The translations under genes and the position numbers were made by a program. Below the pieces are notes generated by a model. That model saw only the letters and a program-made list of their open reading frames with translations, had not been told where the DNA came from and ran no database searches. A DNA stretch of 34,931 bases, from the NCBI RefSeq assembly GCF_023256195.1, contig NZ_JAGDWX010000020.1:1-34931 (forward strand), in the 5' to 3' direction. This DNA comes from Acidithiobacillus sp. (GTDB lineage Bacteria > Pseudomonadota > Gammaproteobacteria > Acidithiobacillales > Acidithiobacillaceae). Shown piece by piece: positions 15,119 through 22,003 of the stretch (positions are counted from its first letter, which is position 1; each line of letters starts with the position of its first letter).

Positions 15119-16216
15119 ATGACTCGTCCCGTCCGTGCCTGTATCTCCGCTTCCGCCCTGGCGCACAATGTGGCGGTGGCGCGGGCGCGGATGCCGGGTT
15201 CGAGGCTCATGGCGGCGGTCAAGGCCAATGCCTACGGGCATGGCCTTGCGGTATGCGCGCCGATCCTGGCGGCAGCGGGAGTGGATGCCTTTGCGGTGGC
15301 CGGCATGGAAGAGGCCGAGACCCTGCACGGGCTGGGGCTCGCCCCACCCGCCTGCCTACTGGCCGGGCCCTTCGCTGCAGAGGAAATTCCCCTGGCCGCC
15401 GCCCACGGCCACCAACTGGTCATCCATCGGCGCGAGCAGCTGGCCTGGCTGCAGCAGAGTCGCTGGACCGAAACGCTCTCCCTGTGGATCAAGGTGGATT
15501 CGGGCATGCACCGCCTCGGCTTTGCCCTGGCAGACCTGGATCGAGTCTTCGCGGATCTGCAGGCCGTCCACTGCCCCACTCGTATCCATGGGCTACTCAG
15601 CCACATGGCGCGCAGCGATACCCCAGCCGACCCCTACAACGACCAACAGATAGGGCTTTTCCGGGAGGCCATCCTTCGCTGGGGCGAACATACCCTGGGC
15701 GAGCACTCGCTGGCCAACTCCGGGGCGGTGCTGGCGCTCTCCTCGGCGCGCTTTCCCTGGATGCGCCCCGGTCTCATGCTCTACGGACTCTCGCCCTTTC
15801 CCGACGCTGCCGGCAGCGATCTAGGTCTGCGCCCGGCACTCTCCTGGCAGGCGCAGATCATCGCCACCCGCCGTCTCGCCGCTGGGGAATGGCTGGGCTA
15901 CGGCGCAGCCTATCAGGCCCCACGGGATCAGCGGGTCGGGGTGGTCGCCTGCGGTTACGGCGATGGTTTTGATCGCCACCTGGGGCAGGGCACAGCGATC
16001 TGGATCGGCGCCCAGCCTAGCCGGACCCTGGGGCGTGTCAGCATGGATCTGCTCTTTGTCGATCTCGATGGCTGCGCTGCCGGAGAAGGCGACTGGGTCA
16101 CCCTCATGGGCGCCGGTGGCGAGCCGCTGGAACACCTGGCGGGGCAGTTGGATACCATCCCCTATGAACTGGGGACCCGCATTCAGGCGCGGGTGCCGCG
16201 GCTGGTCGTGCCGTGA
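15119..16216 (+). CDS. alr: Alanine racemase
   Basis: A 365-residue PLP enzyme converting L-alanine to D-alanine for peptidoglycan. K35 in AAVKANAYGHG forms the internal aldimine; the opposing catalytic tyrosine is Y261 in EWLGYGAAYQAP. Other family signatures are IKVDSGMHRLGF, GLLSHMARSD, SLANSGAVL, RPGLMLYG, CGYGDGFDR and RVSMDLLFVDL. The ATG at 15119 aligns with the usual N terminus. No Shine-Dalgarno is seen, and TACACT at 15107-15112 would place the transcription start almost at the ATG, so the message may be leaderless. The stop overlaps the radA start (GTGA). Confidence 0.95.
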   Translation: MTRPVRACISASALAHNVAVARARMPGSRLMAAVKANAYGHGLAVCAPILAAAGVDAFAVAGMEEAETLHGLGLAPPACLLAGPFAAEEIPLAAAHGHQLVIHRREQLAWLQQSRWTETLSLWIKVDSGMHRLGFALADLDRVFADLQAVHCPTRIHGLLSHMARSDTPADPYNDQQIGLFREAILRWGEHTLGEHSLANSGAVLALSSARFPWMRPGLMLYGLSPFPDAAGSDLGLRPALSWQAQIIATRRLAAGEWLGYGAAYQAPRDQRVGVVACGYGDGFDRHLGQGTAIWIGAQPSRTLGRVSMDLLFVDLDGCAAGEGDWVTLMGAGGEPLEHLAGQLDTIPYELGTRIQARVPRLVVP

Positions 16217-17571
16217 GTCGCGAGCGCAGTCTCTACGTCTGCCAGGACTGCGGTGGCGTCAGCCCGAAGTGGCTGGGGCGCTGCCCCGACTGCGGCGCCT
16301 GGAACAGCCTCGTGGAGCAGCGGGTCGAGCGCGACGACAGTCGCAGGGGGAGCAGCTCCGCCTATGCCGTAGCCAGCGCTCCGGAGTTCCTCCACAGCAT
16401 CGCTGCCGATGCCACGGAGCGACAATCCACAGGCTTGCAGGAACTGGATCGGGTCCTGGGCGGCGGACTGGTAGCAGGCGCCGCCATCCTGCTGGGGGGC
16501 GAACCCGGCATCGGCAAGTCCACCCTCATGCTCCAGATCGCCGAGGGCCTCGGTCGCGAACGTCCCGTCCTGTACGTGACGGGCGAGGAATCCTCGGCAC
16601 AGGTGGCGCTACGAGCCCGGCGTCTGCAGGTACGGGGAGAGGGCATCCGCGTCGTGGCGGAAAATCACTGGGAGGTCATCGCCGGTATCCTGGAGGCAGA
16701 AAAACCGGCCATCGTTCTGGTGGACTCCATCCAGACCCTCTTCAGCGACAGTCTGCAGTCGGCGCCGGGTTCCGTCGCCCAGGTACGCGAGTGCGCGGCT
16801 CGTCTGGTACGCCACGCCAAAAGCTCCGGCGCCAGCGTCTTTCTGGTGGGGCATGTGACCAAGGAAGGTGCGATTGCCGGCCCCCGGGTCCTGGAGCACA
16901 TGGTGGACACCGTCCTCTACTTTGAAGGGGAGGCCGGCAGCCCGTATCGCCTGATCCGGGCCATCAAGAACCGCTTCGGCGCGGCCAACGAGCTGGGCGT
17001 CTTCGAGATGCGCGAAAGGGGCTTGCAGGAGGTACGCAATCCTTCTCGCCTGTTCCTCTCCCAGCACGAGCGACCGGTACCCGGCAGTGTCGTGCTCGCT
17101 ACCCAGGAAGGCACCCGCCCTCTCCTGGTGGAGGTCCAGGCCCTGGTCACGCCCAGCCCTTTGGCCAATCCGCGGCGGGTGGCCATCGGTCTCGATCCCA
17201 ATCGTCTGTCCTTACTCCTGGCCATCCTGCACCGCCACGGCGGTAGCTTTTTCTTCGACCAGGACGTCTTCGTCAATATCGCTGGCGGCATTCGCGTCGA
17301 TGAGCCTGCTGCGGACCTGGCCGTGGCCATGGCCCTGCTGGGCAGCTTCCGCAATCGTCCCCTGCCCGACGGCACGGTAGTCTTTGGCGAGTTGGGTCTA
17401 GCCGGGGAGGTACGACCTGTGGCGGCCACGGACACGCGTCTGCTGGAGGCGGCCAAGCTCGGTTTTTGCCGTGCCATTTTGCCGCGGGGCGAACATCCAA
17501 AGATGGCGGGGTTCACGACTTTGCCCTGTGCGCGCTTTCAGGACGCCGTCGACGCCGCCTTTGCCAGCTGA
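16213..17571 (+). CDS. radA: DNA repair protein RadA (Sms)
   Basis: A 452-residue RecA-like ATPase that promotes branch migration during recombination and repair. It has an N-terminal C4 zinc finger (C10, C13, C24, C27), Walker A GGEPGIGKST with K102, the KNRFG motif at 252-256 and a C-terminal Lon-protease-like domain (about 290-452) with NIAGGIRVDEPAADLAVAMA. The GTG start at 16213 overlaps the alr stop by four bases and puts the zinc finger at its normal position. Length is normal for the family (450-460). Confidence 0.96.
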   Translation: MSRERSLYVCQDCGGVSPKWLGRCPDCGAWNSLVEQRVERDDSRRGSSSAYAVASAPEFLHSIAADATERQSTGLQELDRVLGGGLVAGAAILLGGEPGIGKSTLMLQIAEGLGRERPVLYVTGEESSAQVALRARRLQVRGEGIRVVAENHWEVIAGILEAEKPAIVLVDSIQTLFSDSLQSAPGSVAQVRECAARLVRHAKSSGASVFLVGHVTKEGAIAGPRVLEHMVDTVLYFEGEAGSPYRLIRAIKNRFGAANELGVFEMRERGLQEVRNPSRLFLSQHERPVPGSVVLATQEGTRPLLVEVQALVTPSPLANPRRVAIGLDPNRLSLLLAILHRHGGSFFFDQDVFVNIAGGIRVDEPAADLAVAMALLGSFRNRPLPDGTVVFGELGLAGEVRPVAATDTRLLEAAKLGFCRAILPRGEHPKMAGFTTLPCARFQDAVDAAFAS

Positions 17572-17724
17572 GCGGGCTCTGGGCGGCGTGACTTTGGCCC
17601 TTGCAGCGAAGTCTGGCGATGGGTTATGGTGACCGTGTCCGATCTCGTTCGGATCACATTATCTACTTATATATCATACTGGTAGAAAGTTCTTTTTCGA
17701 ACCGATGCAAGAGTGGAGGGCTTC

Positions 17725-18111
17725 ATGAAGCACAGGATTTCGACGCAGCATTCCCCGCGAGCACAGCACAGCGCGACCCGTTTCGGTGGTCTCATCCTCG
17801 CCGCCGGCGCGAGCCTGCTCCTGGCCACCAGCGCCTTCGCTGCCCCGAGCCCGCAGCTGAGTCCCACGCAGCTTCACCAGTTTGCCGGTGCCGTCAAGGA
17901 CCTGCAGGCGCTCAACAACCAGGTACATCAGGAGGCCATGAATCCCAAGCTGACACCCGCGCAGAAGGAAAAGCTCAAGAACGAATACATGGCCAAGACC
18001 AACTCCATCCTCGCGCAGCACCATCTAACGGCGCAGCGCTATACCGAACTCCTGCAGGAAACCCAAAGGGACCCCGCCTTTGCCAAGGAAGTCGAAGGCG
18101 CCATGCGCTGA
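17725..18111 (+). CDS. Secreted DUF4168-family protein
   Basis: A 128-residue exported protein from the ATG at 17725, with GGAGGG at 17715-17720. A basic N terminus and hydrophobic stretch (about 20-38) end in SAFA with cleavage probable before APSP. The mature part has the DUF4168 pattern: LSPTQLHQFAGAVKDLQALN, a charged helix KLTPAQKEKLKNEYMAK, then HHLTAQRYTELLQETQRDPAF. The fold is probably helical; function is unknown and a periplasmic location is expected. The 150 bp upstream includes an AT-rich stretch (17656-17680) suited to a promoter, though no clear hexamer pair. It is a single-gene unit ended by a strong terminator. Confidence 0.7.
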   Translation: MKHRISTQHSPRAQHSATRFGGLILAAGASLLLATSAFAAPSPQLSPTQLHQFAGAVKDLQALNNQVHQEAMNPKLTPAQKEKLKNEYMAKTNSILAQHHLTAQRYTELLQETQRDPAFAKEVEGAMR

Positions 18112-18165
18112 GCTGCAGCAAGCACGCCTCGGCACCTGCCCTCTCCGGAGGCTAGGCCCGGCAGA

Positions 18166-18190
18166 CCCCTACCCCGCGGTAGGGGTTTTT
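18166..18190 (+). terminator. Rho-independent terminator after the DUF4168 gene
   Basis: CCCCTACC at 18166-18173 pairs perfectly with GGTAGGGG at 18178-18185 around CCGC, followed by five T residues (18186-18190). It lies 55 bp after the plus-strand gene. Read on the minus strand the hairpin has no T tract, so it serves the plus-strand transcript. Confidence 0.9.
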
Positions 18191-18193
18191 GTT

Positions 18194-21001
18194 TCAGTCG
18201 GATCCCCCGACACGGCTGGCATCGGGGATGTGAATGGCGTCCAGCAGAGCGCTGGACAAACGGCGGTGTTGCTTTTCCAGCTCTTCCATCTGCTGTACCC
18301 AATGCTGCCCATCCCGGTCCGCAAAAGCGGCAATGGCATCGTGATAGTCCCGATACACCGCGAGAATCCCTTGGGCTTGCGCCTCGGGTAAGCGGCAGAT
18401 ATCCCGGTAGGTTGGGCAGTTGCTGGGATCGCGCAGGGATGGCAGGTCGAGGATGGTCCAGGACTGCCGCAGGGCCTTGCGCAACACCGCGTGTTCGGTC
18501 ATCTGCTCGGCATAGATCCCCAGCAGGCTGCGCTGCCCCGTCTGCCGCAGCGGCGCGCAGCCGGATATGAGAAACTCGCGCAGAGAGGCCAGGGGCATGG
18601 GGCGGGCGATGGCATATCCCTGCAGGTAGCGCACCCCCAATACCGCCACGGCGTCACGGATGGCCGCCGTTTCCACGCCTTCGGCCACCAGCTCCACATC
18701 GAGACTGGAGCTCAACTCCAGCAGGGCCTCGACGAAATGCAGGTCGCCGGGGCGCTCCTCCAAACCCCGGACGAAGGCCTGATCCAGCTTGATCTTGTCG
18801 ATGGGTAGCTCCTTCAGACGCAGGAGCGAGGAGTACCCGCTGCCGATGTCGTCCAAAGCCAGTCGGACACCGATGGCCTTGAGATCCAGGAGATGATCCT
18901 GAGCCAGGCGTCGATCGAGGAAGTCCCCGCTCTCCAGCAGCTCGAAGACCACGCGATGAGGAGCGACCCGCTGCCCCAGCAACGTGTGCTGCACGCACTT
19001 GAGGCAGGTGACGCCGATGAGCTGAGGATCGAGGTTCACCGATACCCACAGCTCCGGGTCCAGATCGCTCAGCGCAGTCAGAGCGGCCAAGGACTGCTGC
19101 AAGATCTGCTGAGACAGGTCGAAAAGGTCGGTTTCCTGGAACTGGGGCAGGAAGTCACCAGGGGCGAGGACGGTGCCGTCCTCCCCGCGTATCCGCGCCA
19201 GCGCCTCGATCCCAACCACACGGCCCGTCTGCTGATCCCAGATGGGCTGAAACCAGGCCTCGGCACCCTGAACGCGAAAGCGTTCCCGCAGGGGGTAGAG
19301 CCGTTTGGCACTTTGGGGAGCCTCCCAGAAGGACCAAGGCCGCAGACGCTGCCCCTTTTGCTGTTTGGCGGCGAACAGAGCCTGATCCGCCTCCCGCAGC
19401 AGCTCATCCAGATTCCCCTGGGCGGAAAAGGGATAGATGCTGATCCCCATGCTGACGCCAATGTGCGCTTCTACCCCGTCGCGCAGGTGGTAAGGCTGGC
19501 GCAGGGCCCGCTGAACCTTGTCGAGAATGGGCTCCAACTCATCCAGCTGACGCAGTCCCTCCAGTATCAGGACAAACTCGTCGCCTCCCAGACGGGCGAT
19601 GGCATCGCTGCGGCGCAACTGATCGCGCAGTCGCTGGGCCACCAGCACCAAAAGGGCATCTCCCTGATCGTGGCCGTAGCGATCGTTGATGGGCTTGAAA
19701 TCGTCCAGATCCAGCATCACCACCGCCAGAAGGCGCTCGTCCGCATCGGCGCGACGTTGCGCCCGCAGCAGTTCCTCGTCCAGCGCGCGGCGATTGAGCA
19801 GATCCGTCAGCGGATCGTGGCGCGCCAGACGCTCCAAGGTCGCTTCGCGAGCCTTCTGATGGCTGGTATCGAAAAAGTGCGCGATATAGTGGCTGACCTG
19901 CCCGCTCCCGTCCTGCACAGCGGTGATGCTCAGAAACTCGGGATAGACCTCGCCATTCTTGCGGCGATTCCAGATCTCCCCTTGCCAGGCTCCCTCCAGC
20001 TCGATCTGCCGCCACATGGCCTCATAGAACTCCGCGCCCTGTTTGCCCGAATGCAGGATGGCCGGCGTCAGGCCCCGTACCTCCTCCAAGCTGTACCCGG
20101 TGACGCGGGTGAAGGCCTGATTGACCTTGACGATGCGCCTTTTCGCATCGGTGATCATGATGCCTTCCTGGGACTCGAAGGCTCGGGCCGACAAACGGAG
20201 TTCCTGTTCCTTTTCCCGAGACTGGGTCACATCCCTCTGCACCGAGACGAAATGGGTGACCTGTCCATGCGCGTCCATCACTGGGCTGATGTTGAGAGCG
20301 TTCCAGAAAGGCGTGCCGTCGCGGCGATAATTGAGGAGCTCGCCGTGAAAACCCCGACCCTCGGCAAGGGCGTTGCGCAGGCTCTGCCGCATGGCCGGAT
20401 CCGTATCGGGTCCCTGCATGAAACGGCAGTTCTTGCCCAGGATATCGTCCAGCTCATAGCCGCTGAGGCGCAGGAAGGCTGGGTTGGCGTAGACCACCCG
20501 CTGCTCGGCATCCGTGAGCAGCACGCCCTCGTCGATGGCGCGCAGGGCCGCCGCAAAGCAACGGTCCCGCCCGTCCCGTTCCTCTTCGAAGAGCACCTCG
20601 GCGATGACGGCAGCGATGCTCTCCAGAATCCGCACCTGCTCGGAATTCGGGGCGCGCTCGGTGAAACTCGACAAGGCAAAAGTGCCGAGAACATTGCCGA
20701 AACTGTTGCGGATCGGGGTGGACCAGCAGGCCAGCAGGGTGAATTCCTCAGCCAGATCCCGAAGCCCCGCCCAGCGCGGATCGCGCAAGGTTTGGCTGAC
20801 GAAGACGGAATCGTTGCGCAGCACGGCGTTGCCACAGGAGCCGCTCTCGGGCCCCGGACGCAGGCCGTCCAGACGCAGGCGCGCCGCCTCCGGAACGCTC
20901 GGCGCGGCAAAGAGGCGCAGAACCCCGTCGCCGTCCAGCAGCATGACCGAGGCCAGCGCTCCCTCCGTCAATCTCTCAGCCAAGAGACAAAGACTTTCCA
21001 C
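18194..21001 (-). CDS. GAF-LOV-PAS-GGDEF-EAL protein: predicted blue-light-responsive c-di-GMP enzyme
   Basis: A 935-residue cytosolic signalling protein. GAF (about 1-140) has ESGSCGNAV and CWSTPIRNSFGNVLGTFAL. PAS-1 (about 150-262) is a LOV domain: photoactive Cys192 in GKNCRFMQG, flavin-contact N224, N234, N237 and Q255 in LLNYRRDGTPFWNALNIS and VQRDVT. A second PAS (about 268-385) lacks this cysteine motif. GGDEF (about 390-555) has an intact GGDEF at 472-476 and an RxxD inhibitory site R463-D466. EAL (about 570-815) keeps E599, N656, E687, D717/D718, K738, E774 and Q794. A further helical segment (820-935) is unassigned. The start is GTG at 21001 with a poor ribosome site; protein-like sequence continues 29 codons upstream without a usual start codon. 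It probably makes or degrades c-di-GMP according to light and GAF input. Confidence 0.9.
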   Translation of the reverse strand: MESLCLLAERLTEGALASVMLLDGDGVLRLFAAPSVPEAARLRLDGLRPGPESGSCGNAVLRNDSVFVSQTLRDPRWAGLRDLAEEFTLLACWSTPIRNSFGNVLGTFALSSFTERAPNSEQVRILESIAAVIAEVLFEEERDGRDRCFAAALRAIDEGVLLTDAEQRVVYANPAFLRLSGYELDDILGKNCRFMQGPDTDPAMRQSLRNALAEGRGFHGELLNYRRDGTPFWNALNISPVMDAHGQVTHFVSVQRDVTQSREKEQELRLSARAFESQEGIMITDAKRRIVKVNQAFTRVTGYSLEEVRGLTPAILHSGKQGAEFYEAMWRQIELEGAWQGEIWNRRKNGEVYPEFLSITAVQDGSGQVSHYIAHFFDTSHQKAREATLERLARHDPLTDLLNRRALDEELLRAQRRADADERLLAVVMLDLDDFKPINDRYGHDQGDALLVLVAQRLRDQLRRSDAIARLGGDEFVLILEGLRQLDELEPILDKVQRALRQPYHLRDGVEAHIGVSMGISIYPFSAQGNLDELLREADQALFAAKQQKGQRLRPWSFWEAPQSAKRLYPLRERFRVQGAEAWFQPIWDQQTGRVVGIEALARIRGEDGTVLAPGDFLPQFQETDLFDLSQQILQQSLAALTALSDLDPELWVSVNLDPQLIGVTCLKCVQHTLLGQRVAPHRVVFELLESGDFLDRRLAQDHLLDLKAIGVRLALDDIGSGYSSLLRLKELPIDKIKLDQAFVRGLEERPGDLHFVEALLELSSSLDVELVAEGVETAAIRDAVAVLGVRYLQGYAIARPMPLASLREFLISGCAPLRQTGQRSLLGIYAEQMTEHAVLRKALRQSWTILDLPSLRDPSNCPTYRDICRLPEAQAQGILAVYRDYHDAIAAFADRDGQHWVQQMEELEKQHRRLSSALLDAIHIPDASRVGGSD

Positions 21002-21141
21002 GAGGTCCCGGGCACCGTCGAGAACCGTACCCGACTTATCCTGTACTACCGAATCTAAGATAGCTCCACTCCCCTTCCAGCGAGCTCAGGTCCAAACCTC
21101 TCCGTGTTCCCGTCTCGGCTGTCCAGAGACCTGCCCACCGA

Positions 21142-21675
21142 TCAGGACGGCAGGTAGGGTGCTACGCCGAAGGTTTCGAACACGGTATCGATGGCTTGAT
21201 GCTGCGCTCCGTGGACCACGGCATCGAAGATGTCCTGATCCGTCCAGCCCAGACGGCGCAATTGCTCTACCTCTTTTGCGCCGACACTGTGTGGATCATG
21301 CACCGCTTTGAGGACATAGTCCAGAAGGGCATTTTCCCGATCTGTCAATGGACCCTGCGCCGGTTGCTTGCGCGCCTTGGCGATGGCCTCCTTGCTGAAT
21401 CCGGCATTGAGGAGCAATGCCTCATTAAACCCAATACAAAATTTGCAGTTGCCTTCTTCCGACAGGATATATCGCAACAAAGCCAAGAAATTGGCAGACA
21501 GATGCGGATGCTGACCAAAATATCCCAGATTTTGCCATTGACTGCGCAAAAGCGCGGGACTCACGCCAAAGAGCTGCAAACCTTCGGGCACTCCGCCAAA
21601 AGCTTTTTGTATCTCGCCATAGATTTGCGCTAGTTCGCCTTGTGCCTGTTCCGGAGGGGTAAGTTTTAGGTCCAT
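21142..21675 (-). CDS. AhpD-like (carboxymuconolactone decarboxylase family) protein
   Basis: A 177-residue member of the AhpD/CMD superfamily, all-helical, often thiol peroxidases or partners of them. The redox pair is C77 and C80 in EEGNCKFCIGFNEALL. In classical AhpD the motif is CxxCxxxH; here the last position is Asn84. A peroxidase-related or dehydrogenase-associated role is possible, and peroxidase activity is not assured. The ATG at 21675 is chosen over 21696 because AAAGGAG lies 9 bases upstream of it. The promoter and an overlapping inverted repeat are directly upstream. The downstream LOV-GGDEF-EAL gene starts 140 bp later on the same strand. Confidence 0.82.
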   Translation of the reverse strand: MDLKLTPPEQAQGELAQIYGEIQKAFGGVPEGLQLFGVSPALLRSQWQNLGYFGQHPHLSANFLALLRYILSEEGNCKFCIGFNEALLLNAGFSKEAIAKARKQPAQGPLTDRENALLDYVLKAVHDPHSVGAKEVEQLRRLGWTDQDIFDAVVHGAQHQAIDTVFETFGVAPYLPS

Positions 21676-21752
21676 CGCAATTTGCTCCTTTCGCATTCCG
21701 CTTAATTAGGACAACGCGGGCTGAACGCCAAGTGAGTCGGCCCGCTCTTATT

Positions 21753-21781
21753 ATCATACCGATCGGTCGGTATTTAGTCAA
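21753..21781 (-). promoter_or_regulatory. Promoter of the AhpD-like gene
   Basis: On the minus strand TTGACT (21776-21781) and TATGAT (21753-21758) are separated by exactly 17 bases; each matches the sigma-70 consensus at five positions. Transcription would start about 70 bases upstream of the ATG. It is one of the best promoter matches in the window. Confidence 0.7.
21756..21773. promoter_or_regulatory. TetR-type operator within the AhpD-like promoter
   Basis: ATACCGA at 21756-21762 and TCGGTAT at 21767-21773 form a perfect inverted repeat with a four-base centre TCGG. Size and sequence resemble operators of TetR/AcrR repressors. It fills the spacer between -35 and -10, so a bound protein would block RNA polymerase. 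No regulator gene of this family is in the window. Confidence 0.65.
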
Positions 21782-22003
21782 AGGCGATGGCGCTTGCGTT
21801 CGCGAAAGCGTGAATCCGCTCCATGAGTATTCGCTACCTTACTCATTGGCGAAGCTCTCCGCAGAGGACTATACCTAGGGCGATAGCCTGACAATCGTGA
21901 CAAGAGGAGCGAGCGCGTCCACCGCACCCCGGGGCTTTCCACAATCGGCAAGAGGCTCTCCTCTGAGCGCTGCGGCGGTGAACACGGTCCTCGGGGGGAC
22001 GTT

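Larger units (their letters stand above)
21676..22003. other. Divergent intergenic region between the AhpD-like gene and glpD
   Basis: These 328 bp hold no convincing gene. The left part contains the minus-strand promoter and operator described separately. The right part has to drive the glycerol operon: TTGGCG at 21846-21851 and TATACC at 21870-21875 are 18 bases apart and may be its promoter (each four of six consensus positions). CGCTT and AAGCG (around 21791-21810) flank a short GC-rich palindrome of unknown meaning. I did not recognise a GlpR operator. Confidence 0.4.

Noticed and set aside
18893-21058. Long plus-strand open frame opposite the GGDEF-EAL gene
   Set aside because: The minus-strand frame has five recognisable domains with intact motifs; the plus-strand frame is a high-GC antisense shadow.
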